A stretch of DNA of 64,000 nucleotides from Acidobacteriota bacterium (lineage in GTDB: Bacteria > Acidobacteriota > Thermoanaerobaculia > Multivoradales > J023): contig JAJCXR010000048.1 of NCBI GenBank assembly GCA_029263315.1, positions 124,001 through 188,000 of the forward strand, written 5' to 3'. This document shows, piece by piece, positions 29,640 to 37,714 of the stretch (position 1 is its first letter; every line of letters starts with the position of its first letter). The notes below the pieces were generated by a model. It worked only from the letters and a program-made list of their open reading frames with translations. It was not told where the DNA came from and did no database searches. The translations under genes were made by a program, and so were the position numbers.

Positions 29640-30572
29640 ATGGACACAGCGGCCTCGGCGTTCACTCCCCCCCGGCGTCCATCCCAGTGGTTTTTTGTAC
29701 CCTTGCTCTTCGCCATCGGCTTGCTCTTGGCCTGCAACCTCCTGTCATCCTCCGAGGAGGCCGCCGCGCCAGGTGCCTCGCAGGCGGCGGCTCCGACGGC
29801 CGATCCGGTGGAGCTGGAATACTGGAGCACGATCAAGGAAAGCGACCACCCCGAAGATTTTGCATCGTATTTGGAGCGCTATCCGCAAGGGGTATTCGCC
29901 GATCTGGCGACAACGCGACTGCAACGGTTGGAGGCTGGCGACGACGGAGCGGCCGACGATGGCGCGGTCCAGGGGGCCTCGACGGCTCCCAACGCCGTGC
30001 CCCGCGACGGTGCCAATGGGGCGCCTCCTTCCGCTACCGGCGCCCCTTCGGAAGGCGCCCCTTCGGAAGCTGCGCCTCCGGGAAGCTCCAGCGCGCTGGA
30101 GGGGCCACCGGGCGGCTCAGGTTACAGTCGGCCCCCCGGTGGCGATTTCGGCGGCGCCTATCGCGACCAGCGCGCTAACACGGTGAGAAACGCCATCTAC
30201 TCTGCGTTGGGTGGCTATTCTGACCGTCGCCTGCATCTGGCGCCGGATATCCCTCGCTTCAAGCTCGACAACGTCGCCAACCTTCACGGCCTCGATTCGT
30301 CGCGGGTCATCCTGCTCTACGACGACGGCTCGAGCGGTGGCGGCAAGTCCGGCTTCTGCCTCACCGACCGCCGCATCTACTGGCGTTTCATCGCCGGCGA
30401 CAATCCCTACTACTTGGACTACGAAGATATTCAGCGAGTGCGGGTCGATCAGACCAGCTTCACCGTCAACGACTATCCGGTGCCCACGGCCCTGGCGGCC
30501 GACCCGGCTGCCGCGGCACGGCGTTTCGCCGATATCCTGGAGGAGATTCGCTACCGTCTGCAAGGACGCTGA
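29640..30572 (+). CDS. Membrane-anchored protein with a Pro/Gly-rich linker and a C-terminal PH-like domain
   Basis: ATG 29640 follows TAGGAGA at about 10 nt. The 310-residue product has a hydrophobic segment (FFVPLLFAIGLLLACNLL) that is either a TM anchor or a late lipoprotein signal (LLLAC). A short helical motif follows (ELEYWSTIKESDHPEDFASY, then LERYPQGVFADLATTRL), of a kind seen in bacterial caspase-like and regulatory proteins. After an Ala/Gly/Pro/Ser-rich linker comes a domain with SGFCLTDRRIYWRF, resembling bacterial pleckstrin-homology-type domains. It may be a membrane-associated sensor or scaffold. Function is not assigned. Confidence 0.65.
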   Translation: MDTAASAFTPPRRPSQWFFVPLLFAIGLLLACNLLSSSEEAAAPGASQAAAPTADPVELEYWSTIKESDHPEDFASYLERYPQGVFADLATTRLQRLEAGDDGAADDGAVQGASTAPNAVPRDGANGAPPSATGAPSEGAPSEAAPPGSSSALEGPPGGSGYSRPPGGDFGGAYRDQRANTVRNAIYSALGGYSDRRLHLAPDIPRFKLDNVANLHGLDSSRVILLYDDGSSGGGKSGFCLTDRRIYWRFIAGDNPYYLDYEDIQRVRVDQTSFTVNDYPVPTALAADPAAAARRFADILEEIRYRLQGR

Positions 30573-30624
30573 GCCCTGAGGGACGCTAAGCTCTGAGGGA
30601 CGTAGGAGGACGCAGGAAACCCGC

Positions 30625-32772
30625 TCACGGACAGGCGGCGAAAGCGTCGATATCGGTGGTCGCGGCGGCGGATTCTCCGAGGGGATTGAAGTACTCCTTC
30701 ACCTCGCCGCTGACCGTGTCGGTGACCCGCAGTCGATACTCGACGTTGGTGATGGCGGCGGCGAATACCCAGACCCGCTGATTGAAGTCGCAGCCGTCGA
30801 TCACCTTGGCCAACATTTCCCAGTTGTTGGCGCTGAAGAACCAAAATAGCCCGGAGTCATCGGTGGACGCTGGAACCACCTGCCCCACCCCGCTACTGCC
30901 GGCGAAATCTCGCCAGCTGACCTCGACCCGGAAGCGCTCACCGTTGAGGCAAAGGGCCGACTCGTCGGCCTGGCACGGGTCGACGGGCCCCTCGTCGCCG
31001 CTCAGCAAACGACCGCTGAGGGCTATCAAGTTGCCGACATCGACGGCCTCAGGATCGACGCCGTTGCCCACCATTTCGTTGCTGATCAAGTCGGTCCGGC
31101 CGTCGCCGTCCAGGTCGGCGGCCGCACCGCTGTAGGCCAGGGTATCGCCCGTATCGCTGCCGCGGTTGCCGTTGGCCCCTTGGATCTCGAGAATGCGCAT
31201 GAGGTCGGCGCTGGGCAGCTGACCGGCCCGCGTATCGACCACCGTCGGCCAGCCCCCCGTTTGCCCGTAGAGGAGGAAAACCTGGCCGGCGTTGCGCCGG
31301 GCTTGTGGCCGGCCATGGGGCGCCGCAAAAGCCAGGTCGGCAAAGCCGTCGGCGTCGAAGTCTCCCTGCGCCGCGGTATCACCCCCCAAGGCCCCGAGAA
31401 TCGGACCGAGCACGGTGGTGGTGGTCAGGTCATTGGGCAAGGCGTCCAGGTCCAAGTCGAGACTCCGCAGTTGGGCCGCGTGGTAGAAGATATGGCCGCT
31501 CCCCGAGCGCTCTCCGTTGACCCCCTCGGACGGATCACCGGCGATGTCGCCGACAAAGAGATCACTGCGGCCGTCGCCGTCAAAGTCCAGACCACCGAGT
31601 ATCTCTTCGCCGAAGCGCTCGTTGCCCGGCCCGCCGTCGAGGACGGTGCGACTACCCGGCAAAGCGCCCATGTCGAGCACCCAACCGGCGGGCCACGAGC
31701 CGGCGGGGATGTTGTCGTCCCAGGCGATGAAGAGCGTGCCCTGCTCCGTGCCGCCGGTGCTGTGAACAGTATCCGGTGGCGATCCCGGGGGCTCCAAAAG
31801 TGCTCCTCCGCGCAACAAGGTGGCGGCCACCAAGACCTCGCCGCGGCCGTTGTCGTCGAGGTCGGCGATCTGGGTGGTGGCCCCGAAGTGGTATTCATTC
31901 GACAGCGGGGGCGGATCGATACGGGCCAGATGCCCGGCCAGGACGGTGGTTCCGAAATCCTCCAAATCGATGACCCCGGCGTTGAGCAGGTGGGGACCGC
32001 CGCGGATCAAGTACACGGCCCCGCCATGGTTCTCCAGGCCTCGGCTTATCTGATCCGCCCCGACAACGATATCGGCGACGCCATCGCCGGTGACATCGCC
32101 GGTGCGCACCCAGATACCCAGGCGATCGAAGGCCTTGGCACCGATGAAGGTAGTGACGTCCCAGGCGTTGGGCAAGGCCCCAAGATCCACCGGGCCGGGT
32201 TGCGCGGCCCGCTGCCGTAGACCGGGGGCACCGGCGATGAGGGTCAACGCACCGGCCCCCAAGCGGGGCAGCTCGGGGCTGAAGTTTTGGCGACAGATCA
32301 GGAGATCCCCGAGGCCGTCGCCGGTGACGTCGTCGAGCCAGATCTCACTGCCCGCCGTCTCTCCGTCCATCTCCCCCGCCAGCCGCAGGATGCGGTCGCT
32401 GGGCTGAGCGCTGTCGATATCTCCGCCCAGGGTGCCGTCGCCGAAGATCAGGTTGACCTCGCCGGCGTTGTTGCGACCGAAGGGATCGGCCTGGAAATAG
32501 GCCACCGCCATGTCGGCGAAGCCGTCGCCGTCGACGTCGGGACCACCGGCCACCGGCACACCCAAGTGGCCGTCGCCGGAGGCGCCCCAAACGCGGCTCA
32601 ACATGGGATCGTCGTCGTCGATCGTGGCCAGATCGATCACCGAGGAAGGGCCGTCCGCCGAGGCGGCGACGGCGAGCAGCAGGGCCGGTAGAAGTGTCGA
32701 AAGGATGAGGCCGACGCTGCCGTGGGCCCATTTCGGAAGGAAGACTGCCTGGGAAAAGCTCATACAGCCCAT
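30625..32772 (-). CDS. Secreted FG-GAP (integrin-alpha-like) protein with Cys-bearing C-terminal domain
   Basis: Start set at ATG 32772 (AGGG about 8 nt upstream); a second Met lies three codons later. A signal peptide (VGLILSTLLPALLLAVAASA) leads to about seven FG-GAP blades with D-x-D-x-D-G motifs (DVDGDGFADMAV, DVTGDGLGDLLI, DFDGDGRSDLFV, DFDADGFADLAF, DLDGDGRTDLI). A C-terminal domain of about 115 residues follows (from ALCLNGERFRVEV through DSGLFWFFSANNWEMLAKV to a final Cys-Pro). I recall this domain as a common tail of secreted proteins in this bacterial group. It is 60 nt downstream of the HlyD-like gene, so it may be transcribed with, and perhaps exported by, the DevBCA-like system. 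That link is inference. Confidence 0.85.
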   Translation of the reverse strand: MGCMSFSQAVFLPKWAHGSVGLILSTLLPALLLAVAASADGPSSVIDLATIDDDDPMLSRVWGASGDGHLGVPVAGGPDVDGDGFADMAVAYFQADPFGRNNAGEVNLIFGDGTLGGDIDSAQPSDRILRLAGEMDGETAGSEIWLDDVTGDGLGDLLICRQNFSPELPRLGAGALTLIAGAPGLRQRAAQPGPVDLGALPNAWDVTTFIGAKAFDRLGIWVRTGDVTGDGVADIVVGADQISRGLENHGGAVYLIRGGPHLLNAGVIDLEDFGTTVLAGHLARIDPPPLSNEYHFGATTQIADLDDNGRGEVLVAATLLRGGALLEPPGSPPDTVHSTGGTEQGTLFIAWDDNIPAGSWPAGWVLDMGALPGSRTVLDGGPGNERFGEEILGGLDFDGDGRSDLFVGDIAGDPSEGVNGERSGSGHIFYHAAQLRSLDLDLDALPNDLTTTTVLGPILGALGGDTAAQGDFDADGFADLAFAAPHGRPQARRNAGQVFLLYGQTGGWPTVVDTRAGQLPSADLMRILEIQGANGNRGSDTGDTLAYSGAAADLDGDGRTDLISNEMVGNGVDPEAVDVGNLIALSGRLLSGDEGPVDPCQADESALCLNGERFRVEVSWRDFAGSSGVGQVVPASTDDSGLFWFFSANNWEMLAKVIDGCDFNQRVWVFAAAITNVEYRLRVTDTVSGEVKEYFNPLGESAAATTDIDAFAACP

Positions 32773-32832
32773 GCTATACCCTGTCGAACGATGACGAAAG
32801 CCGGCCGTCAGGCCCTCGCACACCACAGGGGG

Positions 32833-34086
32833 CTAGCCCAAGTCTCGCTCCGACACGGCGACGCCGTCTTCGATGCTGTCCGCCGGATGGACGATCACCC
32901 GACTCCCGGCCTCGAGGCCGTCGATGATTTGCGCTGCGAGGGCATTGCGCTGCCCGACCTGAACCTCCACCAAGGCAGCCTTGCCCGCCTGCTCGGCAAA
33001 AACCGCCCAACCCTCCCCGTGGCGAAAGAGGGCGCTGGTGGGCACTTGCAGGACATCGTCCCCCTGCCAGATGATGACCCGTACCTCGACGCGAAATCCG
33101 TCACCCAATGCGTCCCAAGCGCTGCGCGGATCCTCCAGGTCGATGATGACGTTGACCCGCTGCTCCTCGACGCCGAGGGCTGAGATCTTGGTGAAACCCG
33201 ACGGTTCGACACGCCGCACCGTACCCCGTAGGACACCGTCGCCGCCCCACTGCTCGATGAGCACCCCTTGCCCGGGACGAATGCGCACCGCATCGGTGGA
33301 AAGGAAGTCGGAGACGATCTCCAAGCGCGATGGGTCTGCAACCTCCAGCAGCGGCTCACCGGCTTGCACCTGGGACTCGCTCTCCCGCAGCCGACGCAAG
33401 ACCACACCATCCACCGGCGAGCGGATGGCGATGGGTTGTCGGCTGTCGGCTCCGTCCCCCTCGCCGTCCATGTCCTGTAGCCGGACCTTCAGCATCGCCA
33501 GATCGTTCTGCACCGTCCGCACCCGGAAATCGCTGGCCTTGGCCGCTTGCCGCCGGGTATCCAGCTGTAGCTCGGCACTTTCTAGGGATTCCTTCGAGAT
33601 GATCTGGTCGTCCGCCAGCCGTTGACGCCGGGTCAGCTCGGCTTCGGCAAAGCGCTGCTCCGCCAAGGCCCGCTCTCTCTCCGCCTTGGCCTGCCCCAGG
33701 GTGGCCTCGGCGGCCCGCACTTGCGCTTCGGTCTCGGCCCGGCTGCGGGCATCCAACAACACCGGAGCGCTGGGCTGGAAGGTGGCGAGCACCGATTCTT
33801 TGGCCATCACCGGGTCCCCGGGCTCGAGCTCGATACGCAGCACCCGCCCCGCCAAAGGTGCCGACACCACATAGCGGTCGCGCACCCGCGTCTCCCCCTC
33901 TTCGTCCAGGCTGACCAGCAGCGGTCCCCGTTCGACCGTCGCAAAGTCCACCGCCTGGACCTTGGGCCGGAGGATCATCGCCACCAGAGTCACCAAGACG
34001 GCGGCACCGGCGATCCACAGCCCATAACGCCGCAGCGGGCCGCGACGCTCCCCTCGGTTCTTCTCACCTTGCTGAGACACAGACAT
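32833..34086 (-). CDS. HlyD/DevB-like periplasmic adaptor (membrane fusion protein)
   Basis: ATG 34086 overlaps the last base of the permease stop (TAATG). The 417-residue product has an N-terminal transmembrane anchor (YGLWIAGAAVLVTLVAMIL). It then has the barrel-sandwich (lipoyl-like) half VVSAPLAGRVLRIELEPGDP, a long coiled-coil hairpin (about residues 115-205, Ala/Glu/Arg-rich), the second half IRSPVDGVVLRRLRESESQV, and a beta-barrel/membrane-proximal domain. Such adaptors connect an inner-membrane ABC transporter with an outer-membrane exit duct. With the adjacent FtsX-type permease and ATPase it forms a DevBCA/MacAB-like exporter. The cargo is unknown. Confidence 0.9.
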   Translation of the reverse strand: MSVSQQGEKNRGERRGPLRRYGLWIAGAAVLVTLVAMILRPKVQAVDFATVERGPLLVSLDEEGETRVRDRYVVSAPLAGRVLRIELEPGDPVMAKESVLATFQPSAPVLLDARSRAETEAQVRAAEATLGQAKAERERALAEQRFAEAELTRRQRLADDQIISKESLESAELQLDTRRQAAKASDFRVRTVQNDLAMLKVRLQDMDGEGDGADSRQPIAIRSPVDGVVLRRLRESESQVQAGEPLLEVADPSRLEIVSDFLSTDAVRIRPGQGVLIEQWGGDGVLRGTVRRVEPSGFTKISALGVEEQRVNVIIDLEDPRSAWDALGDGFRVEVRVIIWQGDDVLQVPTSALFRHGEGWAVFAEQAGKAALVEVQVGQRNALAAQIIDGLEAGSRVIVHPADSIEDGVAVSERDLG

Positions 34087-36449
34087 TACTCCTTGGTCTT
34101 CAAGACCTCGACCAAATCCAGATGATCGAGACGGCGACGGACCAGAAGACCGGAAAGGGCCGCCGAAAGCAATACGATGAGCGCCGACAAGGCGTAGGTC
34201 TGACTCGAAATGATCAGCGGAAAGCGGTAGAGCTCGGTATCGAAGGCCGTCACCATGAGGGCCGCCAAGGCGTATCCCAGGAACAGCCCCAAGGGCACCG
34301 CCAAGAGGGTGATAGCCGCCAGCTCACCGAGCAGGATCGAGGAGATCTCAGCCCGTGAGAAGCCGAGCACCCGCATGCTGGCCAGCTCATGGCTGCGCTC
34401 CGAAAGGATGATGCGGGCCGAATTGTAAACTACGCCGATGGCGATGATGCTGGCGAAGAGGATGTTGAAAAAGATGAAGACCCCCATCATCTCATCCATT
34501 TGCTTGTTGAAAGCCTCGACGGCGGCGCTCTGCAACGACACCGAGGCGACGGCGGGGATGTTCTTGAGGACCTGGTAAAGACGCTCCGCATCGCGTCGAT
34601 CCACTTGCAGGGTGGCTCCGGTCAAGTTGTTGCCCTCGCGCATCAAGCGGTGCAACGCTTCCGCATTCATATAGACCGAGGTGCCGAGGTACTCCTCCAC
34701 CAGATCCGCCACCACCGTTTGACGCACCGGCCGCGCCCCCTCCAACACCTCCAAGGTCACCACCGACCCCTTGCCAACGTCCAGGATCTCCGCCAGCTTG
34801 CTGGACATCACCAGCCCTTCCGGTGGCAGATGGAGCCGCCGGTGGGAGATGTCCACCACCCGCGTCAGCTGATCGTCGTTGTGCAGCCCGAGCACCGCCG
34901 TCTGACGGTAACGGTGCCCGGAGCGCAGGCGCACCGGCACCGAGCGGCTGGCCTCCCCGAGGATCACCCCCGGCAAGCGGTTGATTTCGTGCAAGGCCGC
35001 ACTGGAACGCGGCTCGACGAAGTTGACGGTGACATCCTGACGTTGGGAGACATTGAACTGCATGTCCAACAGCTCGTCGATGGAGTCCAGAAAAAAGAGA
35101 CCGATGATCAACAGAGCGCCGGAGAAGGCGATGCCCACCACCGACGCCAGAGTCCGCAGGGGGCGGCGCTCTAGGTTGCGGAAGACGATGCGGGCCGGCG
35201 CCGAAAGCCACCGGCTGAGCCCTAGGCGCTCCACCAGGGAGCGATGGAACCGGGCCGGTGGCTCAGGGCGCATGGCTTCGGCGGGGGGCAAGGAGACGGC
35301 CTGTCGCACCGCACCCCAAGCCCCCGCCAGGGCCGCCAGGCCGCTGATGCCGATGGCCCCCAGCACCACCTTGGACGGCAGGTGGAAATACAGAAAGGGA
35401 AATTCGAAGAAATCGTTGTACATGGAAACCATGCCGCGTCCCATGTACTGGCCGCCAAAAAAGCCGATGACCACCCCCAACACCACGACCGTCAAGCTCC
35501 ACAGGGTGTAGTGCCATCCCAACTCGAGATTGCTGTAGCCGAGGGCCTTGAGGGCGGCGATCTGCTCCCGCTGCACCGAAACGATGCGGGTCAGCACCAC
35601 ATTCAGCAGAAAGGCCGCCACCCCCAGGAAGATCATCGGCACAAACAGGCCGAAACCTTGAAGCTGGTTGAGCTCGTTGTCCAAGTACCAGTTGGAAGTT
35701 TGGAGGGCCCGGGGAATAGCCCCCAAACCGCCATAGGGTTGCAGCAAGCGGTCGACTCCGGCGATCACCTCCTGCTCCTGCGCCCCCGGCGTCAAACGCA
35801 GGGAGACATCGTTGAAGCCCCCTTCCATGTCGAAGGCGGTGGCCAAGGCCCGCTGCCCCATCCACAGGACACCAAAACGGGAGGCGTCGGGCATCATGTC
35901 GCCCGGCCGAATGGTGTAGACGTACTCCGGTGACAGGGCGATACCGGCAATTTCCAACCTACGTTTGCGGCCGTTGATCACCGCTTGCAGCGAATCGCCG
36001 GGGCCCAGCCCATGGGCTTCGGCAAACCCTTCGATGACCAAGACCTCGTCGGCACGGGAGCCGTCGATGTAACGCCCCTGGCGAATCAAGACGTCGTTGA
36101 GCATCGCCTGTCGCTGCTCCGGCACGGCGATCAGGCGCCCGGTGACCGGTTCCAGCATGCCTTCCACGTCGAGGGTGACGTCCGCCACTACCCGCGTCTG
36201 CACACTGGCCACCCCCGGGATCTCCGCCATGCGGTCCGCCAGGCCGTTGGGGGCCCGTTTCAGATTGGCGAAAACTTGCGCCAAACGAAAGCGTTCGTAA
36301 TAGGCCTGCTGCGTCGAGCGCAGGGAATCGAAGGTCGAGAAATAGGCGATGAACATGGTGACGCCGACGGCGATCACCATGGCGATGGCGATGACTTGCC
36401 CCTTGATCAGCAGCAGATCTCGAAACAGCTTGCGATGGATGGCGCGCAT
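34086..36449 (-). CDS. ABC transporter permease, FtsX/DevC-like (787 aa)
   Basis: A large inner-membrane permease with two FtsX-type halves. A TM helix at the N-terminus (IKGQVIAIAMVIAVGVTMFIA region) precedes a periplasmic domain of about 230 residues. Three TM helices around residues 270-380 follow, then a second long periplasmic domain, and a final set of TM helices (FIFFNILFASIIAIGVVYNS; LAAITLLAVPLGLFLGYALA; ALIVLLSAALSGLLV). The doubled arrangement is that of the large lipoprotein/glycolipid-exporter-type permeases. Its start lies 13 nt after the ATPase stop, and its stop overlaps the HlyD-type start, so the three subunits are co-translated. It probably works mechanically to move an envelope substrate to the adaptor. 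Confidence 0.9.
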   Translation of the reverse strand: MRAIHRKLFRDLLLIKGQVIAIAMVIAVGVTMFIAYFSTFDSLRSTQQAYYERFRLAQVFANLKRAPNGLADRMAEIPGVASVQTRVVADVTLDVEGMLEPVTGRLIAVPEQRQAMLNDVLIRQGRYIDGSRADEVLVIEGFAEAHGLGPGDSLQAVINGRKRRLEIAGIALSPEYVYTIRPGDMMPDASRFGVLWMGQRALATAFDMEGGFNDVSLRLTPGAQEQEVIAGVDRLLQPYGGLGAIPRALQTSNWYLDNELNQLQGFGLFVPMIFLGVAAFLLNVVLTRIVSVQREQIAALKALGYSNLELGWHYTLWSLTVVVLGVVIGFFGGQYMGRGMVSMYNDFFEFPFLYFHLPSKVVLGAIGISGLAALAGAWGAVRQAVSLPPAEAMRPEPPARFHRSLVERLGLSRWLSAPARIVFRNLERRPLRTLASVVGIAFSGALLIIGLFFLDSIDELLDMQFNVSQRQDVTVNFVEPRSSAALHEINRLPGVILGEASRSVPVRLRSGHRYRQTAVLGLHNDDQLTRVVDISHRRLHLPPEGLVMSSKLAEILDVGKGSVVTLEVLEGARPVRQTVVADLVEEYLGTSVYMNAEALHRLMREGNNLTGATLQVDRRDAERLYQVLKNIPAVASVSLQSAAVEAFNKQMDEMMGVFIFFNILFASIIAIGVVYNSARIILSERSHELASMRVLGFSRAEISSILLGELAAITLLAVPLGLFLGYALAALMVTAFDTELYRFPLIISSQTYALSALIVLLSAALSGLLVRRRLDHLDLVEVLKTKE

Positions 36450-36462
36450 GGTGGGTCGCCCC

Positions 36463-37245
36463 CTACCACTCCAAGTCCTGCGGCGACATCTTGTGGGTGT
36501 TGTGCTCCACCCTGGCGATCTGGCCGTCGGAGAGGTAGATGACGCGATCGGCGATGGCGGCGATGGAGGCGTTGTGGGTGATCACCGCCGTCGTCGTGCC
36601 GAGGTCGCGGTTGACCGCCGCGATGGCTTCCAGCACCAGCACACCGGTGGTGATGTCGAGGGCGCCGGTGGGCTCGTCGCAGAGCAGGACATCCGGCCGT
36701 TTGGCGATGGCCCGGGCGATGGCCACCCGTTGCTGCTGGCCCCCGGATAACTGGGCGGGAAAGTGGTCCATGCGGTCCGCCAATCCCACCCGGTCGAGGG
36801 CCTCCTCCGGCGTCATCGGATCGGGGGCGATCTCGGTCACCAGGGCGACGTTCTCACGGGCCGTCAGGCTGGGAATGAGGTTGTAGAACTGAAAGACAAA
36901 ACCCACATGGTGCCGACGATAGCGGGTCAGATGGGCCTCATCGGCGGCCGTCAGCTCGCCGCCACGGTAGAAGACCCGACCGGCGGTGGGCACATCGAGG
37001 CCACCCAGGATGTTGAGCAAAGTGGATTTGCCGCTGCCGGAGGGCCCCAAGAAGACGGTGAACTCACTGGCCGCCAGCTCCAGATCGACCCCCCGCAGGG
37101 CGTGCACGTCCACCTCACCCATGTGGTAGACCTTGGTCACACCACGGGCTTCGAAAACCAGATCAGGCCGTGGCCCGTCGTCTTGCTTCGCTTGCCCCGC
37201 CGTCGGCGGCGCCTCGGCGACTGTCGGTGCGTCCAGTGTCCTCAT
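36463..37245 (-). CDS. ABC transporter ATP-binding protein (LolD/MacB/DevA-like)
   Basis: Start at ATG 37245, with GGGAG about 8 nt upstream; the frame extends a few codons further without support. The 260-residue ATPase shows Walker A FLGPSGSGKSTLL, a Q-loop (VGFVFQFYNLIPSLTA), signature LSGGQQQRVAIARA, Walker B VLLCDEPTGALD and the H-loop ITHNAS. The sequence GFVFQFYNLIP is typical of the ATPases paired with FtsX-type permeases. It powers the exporter formed with the two downstream genes. The operon is divergent from the lanthipeptide cluster across a gap of about 470 nt, so a role in self-protection is possible but not shown. Confidence 0.92.
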   Translation of the reverse strand: MRTLDAPTVAEAPPTAGQAKQDDGPRPDLVFEARGVTKVYHMGEVDVHALRGVDLELAASEFTVFLGPSGSGKSTLLNILGGLDVPTAGRVFYRGGELTAADEAHLTRYRRHHVGFVFQFYNLIPSLTARENVALVTEIAPDPMTPEEALDRVGLADRMDHFPAQLSGGQQQRVAIARAIAKRPDVLLCDEPTGALDITTGVLVLEAIAAVNRDLGTTTAVITHNASIAAIADRVIYLSDGQIARVEHNTHKMSPQDLEW

Positions 37246-37307
37246 GGCGTCTCCCAGTGTAGCGCAATAGCCACACATTGGATGCTATACGGCAATGCCC
37301 ATCCTTT

Positions 37308-37328
37308 GTTTTTGAGCAGTCAAAAACA
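37308..37328. promoter_or_regulatory. Inverted repeat in the divergent intergenic region
   Basis: GTTTTTGA and TCAAAAAC form a perfect 8-bp inverted repeat around a short spacer, about 65 nt upstream of the ABC ATPase start. It is a candidate operator. Apart from this and a second, weaker repeat near 37604-37623 (GGATGA/TCATCC just before the dehydratase gene), I see no gene or clear element between 37246 and 37714. Confidence 0.35.
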
Positions 37329-37714
37329 CACCTCTGAAACCTGCAAGAGACGCCTACGGTCTGTGAAGGTCAACTCAAGACATATTCACGACAGCCGGCA
37401 AGGCGGCAGCCACTCCGGGAGGGGCGGGATGACGCTGGACCGGGGCCGTAATGTTGCCACAACATGATCTCCAGGCTACACCAATCCGCCGTGGGCATCA
37501 ATCCGACACCTAGAGCTTGTTTCAAGGCTCCGGACTGGCAATGCCATCAGACCATCCGATCGCCCAATGTTGGCCTGTCCCAGGACTCCGCCACCTCCGG
37601 TTAGGATGATGCTATGCTCATCCCATCGAGCATTCGACCCGTTAGTGATCGCTCAAATCCTTGGATACCAGCGTCGATGGTTTGGCCGCCTATCGACCCA
37701 ACTGGAGATCATCC

